NCBI RefSeq assembly: GCF_000411975.1
Contig: NZ_ASXG01000094.1
Coordinates: 62,001 to 126,000, forward strand
Length of the DNA: 64,000 bases
DNA from: Amycolatopsis orientalis DSM 43388
GTDB taxonomy: Bacteria; Actinomycetota; Actinomycetes; Mycobacteriales; Pseudonocardiaceae
Reading direction: 5' to 3'
Below are positions 40,688 to 48,746 of this stretch, piece after piece. Every line of letters begins with the position of its first letter. The stretch's first letter is position 1. A program made the translations under genes and the position numbers. The notes under the pieces are model-generated. The model was given only the letters and a program-made list of their open reading frames with translations, was not told the DNA's origin and made no database searches.

Positions 40688-41593
40688 TCAGGCGTTCGCG
40701 AGACGCAGGCGTTCCGCGGCCTGCTCCCGAAGCGCGGTGCCGCACGTCGGTCGATCGCCGTGCAGCGCTTCCCATCGGGCGTTGTGCGCGGCGGGCCACA
40801 AGCTCGCCGCCCACGCGACTTCCCGTTCGGCCAAGGAGAACCGGCGGCCGCGGAAGTCCTGATAGGACTCCAGGAACGCGGCGGAACTCTCGATCGGCGC
40901 CAGCGTCGGCGGGGTCGTGTTCGGGAACATCCCGCTCGCCGCTCCGGCCAGGGCCGCTTCCGGTTGCCAGGCCAGGCTGTCCCAGTCGTGCACGGTCCAG
41001 CCTTCGGTGGCCTTCCAGCGCAGGTTCTGCGCTTCGAAGTCTCCGTGGCCGAGGACGTTCGGCAGTTCGGCCGCGAGCAGCCGGCGGCGGGCCCGGTCCG
41101 CGGTTTCGCCGACGTCATCGGGGACGACGCGCTGGTCTCGTTCGTCCAGGAAATCGATCGCCGGCCAGAGACCGGAGCCGGAGTGATCCCAGCGCAGCCA
41201 GCGGGGGTTCGGCAGCGGCGGCTTGACGGAAATCCCCTCGAGGGCGGCCAGCAGTCGGGCGAAGACCTCGGCATAACGCGTTGCCACGTCCGGCGAATCT
41301 CCGCGGACAACTTCGCCGCCGGGGCGGTATTCCTCGGCGTGCACGGCGAGGGAGCCGACCCGGACAACTGGCGTCAGCGGTCGCGCGCACGGGAAGCCTC
41401 GGTCCCCTAAGCACTTCTGCGCGGCGACGCACGACTCAGCGCGGCCGTCGTCCGGCCGGGCCTTGACGACCACCTTCCGCCCATCTTCCAGCTGAAGGCC
41501 ATGCACGGTCGAGATCTGCCGTGCCTCGAACAGCACGCCGACCGGTGCGGTGCCGAGATGCGTGCGGCACCAATCCGACAGCCATGGTTCCAA
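40688..41593 (-). CDS. Aminoglycoside phosphotransferase (APH)-fold kinase
   Basis: A small-molecule kinase-like protein of 301 residues. The N-lobe nucleotide region includes GRKVVVKARPDD. The catalytic loop is VLGHGDFEAQN (HxDxxxxN) and the metal loop is VHDWDSLAW. These are the hallmarks of the APH/choline-kinase family, in which substrates range from aminoglycosides to primary metabolites. The TTG start at 41593 directly abuts the stop of the upstream gene, so expression is coupled to the MerR-clamp operon. Whether it gives antibiotic resistance is unknown. Confidence 0.86.
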   Translation of the reverse strand: MEPWLSDWCRTHLGTAPVGVLFEARQISTVHGLQLEDGRKVVVKARPDDGRAESCVAAQKCLGDRGFPCARPLTPVVRVGSLAVHAEEYRPGGEVVRGDSPDVATRYAEVFARLLAALEGISVKPPLPNPRWLRWDHSGSGLWPAIDFLDERDQRVVPDDVGETADRARRRLLAAELPNVLGHGDFEAQNLRWKATEGWTVHDWDSLAWQPEAALAGAASGMFPNTTPPTLAPIESSAAFLESYQDFRGRRFSLAEREVAWAASLWPAAHNARWEALHGDRPTCGTALREQAAERLRLANA

Positions 41594-42079
41594 CTATTCG
41601 ACTCCCGGTGCCGTCGTGCGTCGTTCGGTAGACCGGCGCTCGATCGCCTCCGCGACGCCGTCGATCGCCTGCCGGATGACCGCACCGTACTCGTCGTCGG
41701 CGAGCACGTCCTGATGTTTTCGCGCGGCGGCGAGCTGCTCCGCTGCCGCGGAGAACGAGCCGAGGCGGCGGAAGTTGTCGGCCAAGTTCAGGTGCAGCGA
41801 CGGGTAGAAGCCGGCGACGGCGAGTCCGGCATCGTGGGCCTGGACTTGTTCGTCGGTGACCGTCGCGGCGGCGTCCACGGCGCGGATGTCCCAGACCAGG
41901 GCTTCGGCCGGGTCGGCGAACAGGTCTGCCTGGTAGTGCGCGAGAACGCAGCGGTGGAACGGATTCCCGTCCGGGCCGATCTCCTCCCACAGTTCCCGCA
42001 GACGCGCCCGGGCGGCGTCCGGCGAGCCCGTCCGGCCCAGTGCCACCGCGGCGGTGATCTCGGCCATCGTGTCCGTCAT
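41594..42079 (-). CDS. Helical-repeat (TPR-like) hypothetical protein
   Basis: A 161-residue all-helical protein. Paired helices such as SPDAARARLRELWEEIG, NPFHRCVLAHYQADLFA and LHLNLADNFRRLGSFSAAAEQL (given in part) have tetratricopeptide-like spacing. There is no signal or membrane segment. Its ATG overlaps the stop of the MerR-clamp gene (ATGA), and the phosphotransferase gene starts at the next base after its stop. It is therefore the middle gene of a three-gene operon and may be a partner of one of those proteins. Confidence 0.75.
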   Translation of the reverse strand: MTDTMAEITAAVALGRTGSPDAARARLRELWEEIGPDGNPFHRCVLAHYQADLFADPAEALVWDIRAVDAAATVTDEQVQAHDAGLAVAGFYPSLHLNLADNFRRLGSFSAAAEQLAAARKHQDVLADDEYGAVIRQAIDGVAEAIERRSTERRTTAPGVE

Positions 42080-43110
42080 CCGGGAGTTCCTTTCACTGGC
42101 ATGGCAAGGGAGGTCAGGTCGCCGTCGTCGGCGGAGCGCACGACGACCGGCAGGTGCGGGCCCGCGACGTCGAGCATCACGTCCGGGCCGACAGCGGTGC
42201 TGATCGCCGGGTGCAGCGTGCTGACGGCGAAGGAGAGCGAGATCGGCGGTCCTATGACGTCCGCTGGGATCTTCTCCGCGCCTGCCGTGACTGCGGCGGC
42301 GGAGAAGTCCAGCTGGAGCTGCGGCGCGTAATGGCGCTCCAGGGATGCCACGAGCGCGTTGCGAGATAGCACCGCCCGGGTAAGGACTTCCGGCAGAGAG
42401 GCGAGCATGAGCCGGTAGTCGGGGAAGTCGTCGGCAAGGGTGCGGCAGGTTCGTACCGAGCTGTCTTCGCCGTGGAAGCAGATTTCGTCGGCGCGGACGC
42501 TCAGCCGCAGTTCGTGCTGACGGCGCGTCCATGGCATCGCCAGCCGCAGGTCGTCCGCGTCGACGGTCGCGGTCCAGGCGGAGGCGCTCGGTTCGGCGAG
42601 GACCAGAGTGCGGGTGGAGAGCCGGTACCGGTCCGTGGCGGTGAGCACGATCGCCTCCGGAGCGACTTCCAGGTGCACGCTGTTCAGCACCGGCAGGTCC
42701 TGCGACGTCGCGGTCAGCACCTGCTCGATCGCCGCGGTGAACACCGGACCGGTGAGCTGGACCGACGGAGCCGGGGCCGACGAACCCAGCGTGGCCTTCA
42801 CCGCCGCGGCGGTTTCCCGTGCCTGCCGTACCTGAGATGCCAACCCGGCGACGTGGTCGTCGATGACCCGCGACGCTTCGGCCGGTTCGGCGGCGAGCAC
42901 CGCGCGGACCCGCTCCAGCGGCAGGCCGATCTCGCGCAGCCGCCGGACGACCAGCGCGGCCGAGACCTGGTCGGGGGAGTAATAGCGGTAGCCGGAGTCC
43001 TCGTCGACCCGGATCGGGCGCACGAGGCCGGAATCGGCGTAGAAGCGCAGCGCGCTGGCGGTCAGGCCGCAGCGGCGGGCGAACGCTCCGATGGTCAGCA
43101 GGTCGGGCAC
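42076..43110 (-). CDS. MerR-family regulator fused to a DNA sliding-clamp (DnaN-like) module
   Basis: A 344-residue protein with a MerR winged HTH (residues about 4-72: LLTIGAFARRCGLTASALRF, YYSPDQVSAALVVRRLREIG) and dimerisation helix (75-105). It is then fused to about 225 residues that match domains II and III of the bacterial beta clamp. Clamp marks are LPVLNSVHLEV, LTATDRYRLSTRTLVL, DDFPDYRLMLAS and the last-strand MPVKG. Domain I is absent. The GTG at 43110 is preferred: it lies 7 bases after a -10-like box and gives the normal MerR N-terminus; TTG 43131 lies inside the operator. The ligand or role of the clamp part is unknown. Confidence 0.88.
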   Translation of the reverse strand: MPDLLTIGAFARRCGLTASALRFYADSGLVRPIRVDEDSGYRYYSPDQVSAALVVRRLREIGLPLERVRAVLAAEPAEASRVIDDHVAGLASQVRQARETAAAVKATLGSSAPAPSVQLTGPVFTAAIEQVLTATSQDLPVLNSVHLEVAPEAIVLTATDRYRLSTRTLVLAEPSASAWTATVDADDLRLAMPWTRRQHELRLSVRADEICFHGEDSSVRTCRTLADDFPDYRLMLASLPEVLTRAVLSRNALVASLERHYAPQLQLDFSAAAVTAGAEKIPADVIGPPISLSFAVSTLHPAISTAVGPDVMLDVAGPHLPVVVRSADDGDLTSLAMPVKGTPG

Positions 43111-43116
43111 CTGCCC

Positions 43117-43147
43117 ATCATCAGGCTTCAAGCAGCTTGAAGGTCAA
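43117..43147 (-). promoter_or_regulatory. MerR-type promoter with 19-base spacer
   Basis: On the minus strand TTGACC (43147-43142) is followed by 19 bases and GATGAT (43122-43117). The spacer contains the palindrome CTTCAAG-CTG-CTTGAAG (43142-43126). An overlong 19-base spacer filled by a CTCAAG-like palindrome is the classical MerR-activated promoter design. Initiation about 7 bases downstream would fall at the GTG at 43110, giving a leaderless mRNA. Confidence 0.7.
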
Positions 43148-43169
43148 CCCGGCGCACCCGATCGGCCCG

Positions 43170-44018
43170 TTACGCCAGGGCGAGCGCGTCGTCGATCGTG
43201 GCGTCCAGGAAGGCGAGCGTGTCGCGTCGCCGAGCCAACGGGTTCCGGTAGCCGCGCTGGCCTTCGGCGCCTCCGGTGCGCAGGCGCAAGCTCTCCGCGA
43301 CGATGCGCTGCCATCGCGCGCCGAATTCTCTTGCCGCATAACGGCCCGCGCCGGATTTGGACGTCAGCTCCCCGGTGGCCAGCACGTGGTGCAGGCGGCT
43401 CACCCCGAGCACCGCCCACACCGGGAACCACGGGCTCGTCCCGAGCGCCAGCGACAACGCGCTGATGCGCCGGTTCTTCTCCCACCACGGCCGCCAGTAG
43501 CCGCGCAGGTTGTCGACCGTGAACGCACGCAAGGCCGCCCGGTCCGCCCAGACCTCCACATCGGACGGTCCCGGACCCCGCAGCGCGATCCCGCGGCTGG
43601 CGAGCTCGCAGAACGTCACCGGGTTGATGCCGTGCCGGCCCGCGGCGGCGAACCGGTTCTCCTGCGCGCACGGAACGTCCGGACAGGCGTCGGGTCCGGC
43701 GGCGAGGTCGGCCCAGGTGAGCACGGAGCCGTCGAAATGCGGCTGGGGATACTGGGCGATCGTGGCGGCATGCGCGTGCGCCAGCGTGGAGATCTCCCTC
43801 GGCTCCGGACGTCGGTCGGTGACCGCGACGAAGTCGATGTCGCTGGCCGTGCCCAGCCGCCCGCGTCCGGCGCCGCGGGCGTGGAAATCGCCGAAGCAGA
43901 CCGAGCCGACCAGGTAAAAACCAGTCACCAGTCCCGGGGCTGCTCGGTCCACTGTGGACAAGAACCGGGTCGTGCTTCGGCGGACTTCCTCGGGTATCTC
44001 AGGCGGCACGCCCGCCAC
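43170..44018 (-). CDS. Nucleotidyltransferase-fold protein (ANT-like)
   Basis: A 282-residue protein with the polymerase-beta nucleotidyltransferase motif: FYLVGSVCFGDF followed by SDIDFVAVTD (the GS...DxD metal site). A helical C-terminal half (residues about 130-282) resembles the adenylyltransferase C-terminal domain of streptomycin/spectinomycin ANT enzymes. Start is GTG 44018, 9 bases after the stop of the acetyltransferase gene. It could modify an aminoglycoside or another small molecule; the substrate is not deducible. Confidence 0.82.
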   Translation of the reverse strand: MAGVPPEIPEEVRRSTTRFLSTVDRAAPGLVTGFYLVGSVCFGDFHARGAGRGRLGTASDIDFVAVTDRRPEPREISTLAHAHAATIAQYPQPHFDGSVLTWADLAAGPDACPDVPCAQENRFAAAGRHGINPVTFCELASRGIALRGPGPSDVEVWADRAALRAFTVDNLRGYWRPWWEKNRRISALSLALGTSPWFPVWAVLGVSRLHHVLATGELTSKSGAGRYAAREFGARWQRIVAESLRLRTGGAEGQRGYRNPLARRRDTLAFLDATIDDALALA

Positions 44019-44027
44019 GCTACCGGC

Positions 44028-44666
44028 TCAGGCCAGTTCGGCCGCGGCCTTCGCCAGGTCGTCGACGCTGCCCGACATCACCGTGCGGACGTACTTGGTG
44101 AGGTGGTCCAGCGGCCAGTCCCACCACCCGATCTCCAGCAGCCGCTCGACGTCCTCGTCGCGGTACCGGCGGCGGATCAGCTTGGCCGGGTTGCCGCCGA
44201 CGATCCCGTAGTCCGGCACGTCGTCGACCACGACGGCCCCGGAGGCGACGATCGCGCCGTGCCCGACGGTCACGCCCGGCATGACCGTCGCCCGGTAGCC
44301 GAGCCAGACGTCGTTGCCCAGCACGGTGTCGCCGCGGCCGGGAAGACCGGTGATGACGTCGAAGTGCTCGGCCCAGTCGCCGCCCATGATCGGGAACGGG
44401 AACGTGGACGGCCCGTCCATCCGGTGGTTCGCGCCGTTCATGATGAACCGCACGCCCTCGCCGAGCGCGCAGTACTTGCCGATCACGAGCCGCTCCGGCC
44501 CGTAGTGGTACAGCACGTTGCGGGTCTCGAAGGCGGTCGGGTCGTCCGGGTCGTCGTAGTAGGAGAACTCGCCGACGTCGATCAACGGCGAGGTGACCAG
44601 CGGTTTCAGCAGCACTACTCGCGGCTGTCCGGGCATCGGGTGCAGGACGTTCGGATCGGGGAAAAT
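44028..44666 (-). CDS. CatB-type (xenobiotic) O-acetyltransferase
   Basis: A left-handed beta-helix acetyltransferase of the VatD/CatB class, about 212 residues. The family N-terminus PDPNVLHPMPGQPRV, the catalytic loop region FIMNGANHRMDG (His), GNDVWLGYRATVMPGVTVGHGA hexapeptides (in part) and IVGGNPAKLIRRR are present. An ATT codon at 44666 has GAGGAGG 6 bases upstream and restores the conserved start IFPDPN; the first ATG, at 44636, has no ribosome site and would delete that part. Relatives acetylate chloramphenicol or streptogramins. It lies in a run with an ANT-like and an APH-like gene. Confidence 0.82.
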   Translation of the reverse strand: MFPDPNVLHPMPGQPRVVLLKPLVTSPLIDVGEFSYYDDPDDPTAFETRNVLYHYGPERLVIGKYCALGEGVRFIMNGANHRMDGPSTFPFPIMGGDWAEHFDVITGLPGRGDTVLGNDVWLGYRATVMPGVTVGHGAIVASGAVVVDDVPDYGIVGGNPAKLIRRRYRDEDVERLLEIGWWDWPLDHLTKYVRTVMSGSVDDLAKAAAELA

Positions 44667-44689
44667 GGGAAGCCTCCTCGGTCGGTGTC

Positions 44690-45319
44690 TCAACGGCGGC
44701 CCGTGGCGGAGCCGAAACCCAGCCAGGTGTGCCGGTTGCCCCACCAGCACCACCCGACCTTCGGGGCGTTGCGCCGCTCGCTGCCGTCGCGGCCGGTGCC
44801 GTTGCTGATCCACAGCGCCGGCGTGCGCGCGTCGAACTTGCCGTTCTCCTTGCGCAGCCGGGAGCCGATGGTCATGAAGCAATGATTGCGTTCGAGCGCC
44901 GACGGCTGCTGCAGCACCCAGTGGATCCCCTCGGTGAGCAGCAGCGGACTGCGCCCGGCCTTGGTGATCGCGGGCAGCGCTTCCTCGGGGCTCCAGTTCG
45001 CCATCTCGTCGCCGCGGTCGATCCCGGTGACGAGGTACAGCGGTGCGTCGGGCAGTTCGAGGTCGCACGGCGCGAACTGGTCGACGTCCGGCATGTCGGT
45101 GACGACGAAGCCGGGCTTGTCTTCTCGGCGGAGCAGCGGCGAGAGCGCCGACGCGGGCGCCCGATCCGGATGGACCGCCAGCAACGCGCCCTCCGCGGTG
45201 CCGTGGTCCGCGGCGAAAGCACGCAGGTCGTCGTCGGAAAGGCGGGCGATCTCGGGCACTCCCAGGGCGATCAGGCGGTCGGCCTGGTCCGCGAGCGACG
45301 GGAGGGCAGCGATCGACAA
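44690..45319 (-). CDS. DUF5701-like protein
   Basis: A protein of 209 residues that I match from memory to the actinobacterial DUF5701 family, mainly by the C-terminal KVGWCWWGNRHTWLGFGSA motif and the central GIHWVLQQPSALERNHCFM segment. No function is known. The start is TTG at 45319, with AAGGAG 8 bases upstream. It is divergent from a TetR gene and is the first of a run of minus-strand genes, so it is the most direct target of the TTAC-N7-GTAA operators. The next gene begins 23 bases downstream. Confidence 0.75.
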   Translation of the reverse strand: MSIAALPSLADQADRLIALGVPEIARLSDDDLRAFAADHGTAEGALLAVHPDRAPASALSPLLRREDKPGFVVTDMPDVDQFAPCDLELPDAPLYLVTGIDRGDEMANWSPEEALPAITKAGRSPLLLTEGIHWVLQQPSALERNHCFMTIGSRLRKENGKFDARTPALWISNGTGRDGSERRNAPKVGWCWWGNRHTWLGFGSATGRR

Positions 45320-45341
45320 GGGGTTCTCCTTCGGGCTATAT

Positions 45342-45356
45342 TTACATCGGTAGTAA
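45342..45356. promoter_or_regulatory. TetR operator copy 1 (TTAC-N7-GTAA)
   Basis: TTACATCGGTAGTAA, a palindromic end pattern with 7-base centre, 23 bases upstream of the DUF5701-like start. It matches the second copy at 10 of 13 or more positions and lies 52 bases from it, centre to centre. Confidence 0.65.
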
Positions 45357-45393
45357 AAGTATCCCGAGGCGAAAAACGGATGTCAAGGTAAAA

Positions 45394-45408
45394 TTACGTC
45401 GGAGGTAA
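45394..45408. promoter_or_regulatory. TetR operator copy 2 (TTAC-N7-GTAA)
   Basis: TTACGTCGGAGGTAA, differing from copy 1 at three positions. It overlaps the GGAGG ribosome site of the TetR gene starting at 45416, so bound repressor would block its own expression. Confidence 0.65.
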
Positions 45409-45415
45409 GTTTTCG

Positions 45416-46042
45416 ATGGATGTGGGCCTGCGGGAAGCCAAGAAGCAGGAGACGCGCCAGCTGATCTCCGACCACGCCACGCGGCTGTTCCTGGAGCAGG
45501 GCTTCGAAGAGACGACGATCGCCCAGGTCGCGGCGGCCGCGCGGGTCGCGAAGAAGACGGTGACCAACTACTTCGCCCGCAAGGAAGACCTGGTGCTGGA
45601 CCATCAGGACGAATTCGTCGCGACCCTGGCGGACGCGGTGGCGGCGCGGAAGCCCGGGGAGTCCGCGCTCGCGGCGCTGCGGCGTTCGTTCGAGGCCGCG
45701 GTCGCCGCGAAAGACCCGGTGGCCGGGTTCGCCGGGCTGGAGTTCAGCCGGATGATCGCCGAGAGCCCGAGGTTGTCCGCGTGCCTGCGCGGCCTGCACG
45801 AACAGCGGGAACGAGCCTTGGCGCAGGCGCTGGCGGACGCGGTCGGCAGCTCCCGGTCGGACATCACCGTCCGGACGGCGGCCGCGGTGCTGGGGGCGGT
45901 GCACCACAGCCTGTTCCAGCGCATCGAGGAGCTCACCCTGGCCGGACGGCCCGTCGACGAGGTCGCGGAGACGGTCGCGGCGGAGGCGGCGCGGGCGTTC
46001 GACCTGCTGGAACCTTCTCTCGGGGACTACGCCGTGGCCTGA
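45416..46042 (+). CDS. TetR-family regulator of an efflux locus
   Basis: A 208-residue repressor with an N-terminal HTH (TTIAQVAAAARVAKKTVTNYFARKEDL, in part) and a helical ligand domain beginning near residue 75. Two TTAC-N7-GTAA sites precede it. It lies 105 bases upstream of a 14-helix MFS exporter on the same strand and opposite a run of possible drug-modifying enzymes. The most likely role is drug-responsive repression of both sides. Confidence 0.88.
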   Translation: MDVGLREAKKQETRQLISDHATRLFLEQGFEETTIAQVAAAARVAKKTVTNYFARKEDLVLDHQDEFVATLADAVAARKPGESALAALRRSFEAAVAAKDPVAGFAGLEFSRMIAESPRLSACLRGLHEQRERALAQALADAVGSSRSDITVRTAAAVLGAVHHSLFQRIEELTLAGRPVDEVAETVAAEAARAFDLLEPSLGDYAVA

Positions 46043-46146
46043 TCCGGCAGGCTCGCCGGAAAAAGTTACCCGGCGATGTCGATCCGGGCGCGCCCCGATC
46101 GTCGCGTCAGTGAGACCACCGACGAGACGACCACCGGGGAGACGAA

Positions 46147-47682
46147 ATGAGTGCCGGACGACGCGAGTGGCTGGGCCTGGCGGTGCTGGCCCTGCCGACC
46201 GTGCTGTTGTCGCTGGACATGAGCGTGCTGCACCTCGCGGTTCCGCACCTCGCCGCGGATCTGCGGCCCTCCAGCACGCAATTGCTGTGGATCATCGACA
46301 TCTACGGCTTCATGATCGCCGGGTTCCTCGTCACGATGGGCACCCTCGGCGACCGGATCGGCAGGCGGAAGCTGCTGATGATCGGCGGCGGCGCGTTCGG
46401 GCTCGCGTCGGTCGCGGCGGCGTTCTCGACCAGTCCGGAGATGCTGATCGCGGCGCGGGCCGTGCTCGGGATTGCCGGGGCGACGCTCATGCCGTCGACA
46501 CTCGCGCTGATCAGCAACATGTTCCCGAACCCGAAGCAGCGCGGCACCGCGATCGCGGTGTGGATGAGCTGCTTCATGGGCGGCATGGTGGTCGGCCCGG
46601 TCGCCGGCGGATTCCTGCTGGCGCATTTCCGCTGGGGCTCGGTGTTCCTGATGGGCGTGCCGGTGATGCTCCTGCTGCTCGCGACCGCCCCGAAACTGCT
46701 GCCGGAATACCGCGACCCCGACGCCGGACGCCTCGACCTCGCCAGCGTCGCGCTTTCTCTCGCGGCGATCCTGCCGGTCATCTACGCGCTCAAGGAGATC
46801 GCCAAGAACGGCTTGTCCCTGACCGAAATCGCGGTGCTCGTCGCGGGGCTCGCGGTCGGCGCGGTGTTCGTCCGGCGGCAGCGGCGGCTGGCGCATCCGC
46901 TGCTGGACCTCCAGCTGTTCCGGGTGCGGGCGTTCAGCGCGGCGGTGGCGATCATCCTGGTCGGCGCGGTCACCATGGGCGGGGTGTTCATGCTGGTCAG
47001 CCAGTATCTGCAGATGGTCGCCGGGCTGAGCACCGTCGGCGCCGGGCTGCTGCTGGTCCCGCAGGCGCTGGCGGTGGTCGCCGGGTCGATGATCGCGCCG
47101 CGGCTGGCGCGCCGGTTCCGCCCGGAGTTCGTGCTGGGCTTCGGAATGCTGATCGCGGCGGGAGGCATCGTGTTGTTCACGCTCGCCGGCGGGTCCGGCG
47201 GGTCCGGCGGGGTGGCGTTCGTGGTGCTGGGCATGTCGGTCGCCAGCTTCGGCATGGGGCCGCAGGGCGTGCTGTGCACCGAAATGGTCGTCGGTTCGGT
47301 TTCGCCGCAACGGGCCGGCGCGGCTTCGGCGATGTCGGAAACCAGCGCGGAATTCGGGATCGCCATGGGGATCGCGGTGTTCGGCAGCGTCGCGACGGCG
47401 GTGTACCGCGGCCAGATCGCGGTCCCGGCGCACGTGCCCGCCGCGGCGGCTGCCCAGGCGACCGACAGCATGGCCGGGGCGATGGAGGCGTCGGCGACGC
47501 TGCCCGGTTCGCTCGGCGAGCAGGTGCTGGCGACCGCGCGGGAGGCGTTCAGTTCGGGGCTGCACACGGTCGCCGGGATCGGGGCGGCGATCGTGGTGGT
47601 GTTCGCGGTGGTGGGAATGGCCGCGCTGCGGCGGACCGCGGCGGCGGCGAAGGCGGAGGAGCCCGTGCCGGTCGCGTCCTGA
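46147..47682 (+). CDS. MFS drug exporter, DHA2 (14-helix) family
   Basis: A membrane antiporter of 511 residues with about fourteen helices. The opening LLSLDMSVLHLAVPHLAADL and the motif GDRIGRRKLL between helices 2 and 3 are typical of the DHA2/SmvA-QacA group. Proton-driven export of cationic or lipophilic drugs is the family role. ATG 46147 follows GGGGAG. It is downstream of a TetR gene and probably under its control. Confidence 0.92.
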   Translation: MSAGRREWLGLAVLALPTVLLSLDMSVLHLAVPHLAADLRPSSTQLLWIIDIYGFMIAGFLVTMGTLGDRIGRRKLLMIGGGAFGLASVAAAFSTSPEMLIAARAVLGIAGATLMPSTLALISNMFPNPKQRGTAIAVWMSCFMGGMVVGPVAGGFLLAHFRWGSVFLMGVPVMLLLLATAPKLLPEYRDPDAGRLDLASVALSLAAILPVIYALKEIAKNGLSLTEIAVLVAGLAVGAVFVRRQRRLAHPLLDLQLFRVRAFSAAVAIILVGAVTMGGVFMLVSQYLQMVAGLSTVGAGLLLVPQALAVVAGSMIAPRLARRFRPEFVLGFGMLIAAGGIVLFTLAGGSGGSGGVAFVVLGMSVASFGMGPQGVLCTEMVVGSVSPQRAGAASAMSETSAEFGIAMGIAVFGSVATAVYRGQIAVPAHVPAAAAAQATDSMAGAMEASATLPGSLGEQVLATAREAFSSGLHTVAGIGAAIVVVFAVVGMAALRRTAAAAKAEEPVPVAS

Positions 47683-47694
47683 CCCCGCACGCCA

Positions 47695-47744
47695 GCGGGC
47701 CGGTGCCCCAGCCGAGCGTCAGCCCGGCCGGAACACCGGCCCGC
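47695..47744. terminator. Weak bidirectional hairpin
   Basis: Perfect 11-base arms (47695-47705 and 47734-47744) with a 28-base loop lie between the convergent MFS gene (end 47682) and methyltransferase gene (end 47766). Confidence 0.45.
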
Positions 47745-47765
47745 GGTCGCGAATTCGGTGCGCGC

Positions 47766-48638
47766 TCAGGGTTTCCGTGCGACCCCGATCCCCACGATCC
47801 GCTGTGCGACGGTCGGCTCGCCCAGCAGCGGACCGTCCGGCCACCATTCGACCACCGGCACGATTTCCGCCGGTTTGTTCGGCCCGCTCGGGATCAGCTC
47901 CAGGTCGTGGAACAGTTCCTTGATCTCGGCGCGGGTGCGGGAAGAAACGTCCTTCATCGAGCCGTTGTGGATCGATTCGACGAGGCCTCGCACCGTTTCG
48001 TCGTCCTCGGAGCCGTCGTGCGGATCGAGCAGGTGCGAGATCGCCACGTACGAACCGGACGGCAGCCGGTCGATGAATTCCTTCGTGACCTTGCCCGGAA
48101 GCTCGCGGTCGCCGGTCTGGTGGTGCAGGGCGAGCAGGAACAGCACCGCGATCGGCTGGTTCCAGTCGAGGTGCTCGTTGACCGTCGGGTGGTCGAGAAT
48201 GCTCGGCGGGTCGAAGAAATCGGCCTGGACGTATTCGGTGAATTCGTTTTCGTCGAGCAGCGCCCGGCCGTGGCTGGCCACCACCGGGTCGTAGTCGACG
48301 TAGACGACCTTCGCGGCCGGATCCGCGCGCTGCACGATCTGGTGCACGTTCTCCGCGGTCGGCATGCCGGACCCGCAGTCGATGTACTGGCGGATGCCCG
48401 CGTGGTAAGCGAGGAACCGGCAGACCCGGGTCATCAGGTGCCGGTTGACCTGCGCGGTTTCCGCGACGTCCGGCATCACCCGGGCCAATTCCCTGGCGAC
48501 CTGCCGGTCGATCTCGTAATTGTCCTTCCCGCCCAGCAGATAGTCGTAAACGCGGGCGGCGCTCGACTGGTTCGGGTTGACCCCCGGCGGTGCGTTGAGT
48601 GCGTCGGACACGACGCGTACCTCCCGCGTATTGGCCAC
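47766..48638 (-). CDS. SAV_2177-type (DUF574) SAM-dependent methyltransferase-like protein
   Basis: A 290-residue protein of the family expanded in actinomycetes. Diagnostic features are SSAARVYDYLLGGKDNYEID near the N-terminus, a SAM-site FIDCGSGMPT-like stretch (QYIDCGSGMPTAENVH), VVYVDYDPVV and the AVLFLLALHH region. No target molecule is known for the family. The start is GTG at 48638. It is a single-gene unit between convergent and broken genes. Confidence 0.9.
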   Translation of the reverse strand: MANTREVRVVSDALNAPPGVNPNQSSAARVYDYLLGGKDNYEIDRQVARELARVMPDVAETAQVNRHLMTRVCRFLAYHAGIRQYIDCGSGMPTAENVHQIVQRADPAAKVVYVDYDPVVASHGRALLDENEFTEYVQADFFDPPSILDHPTVNEHLDWNQPIAVLFLLALHHQTGDRELPGKVTKEFIDRLPSGSYVAISHLLDPHDGSEDDETVRGLVESIHNGSMKDVSSRTRAEIKELFHDLELIPSGPNKPAEIVPVVEWWPDGPLLGEPTVAQRIVGIGVARKP

Positions 48639-48746
48639 GGTGATAGATGCCGTACTGAGAGTAGCGGACTTGCCGGACGCGGAGAAACCGGTCTCGCCGG
48701 CGCGCCGGGCCCGGTTCGGCCGGTCCGCTGACCAGCGACTCCGCGC

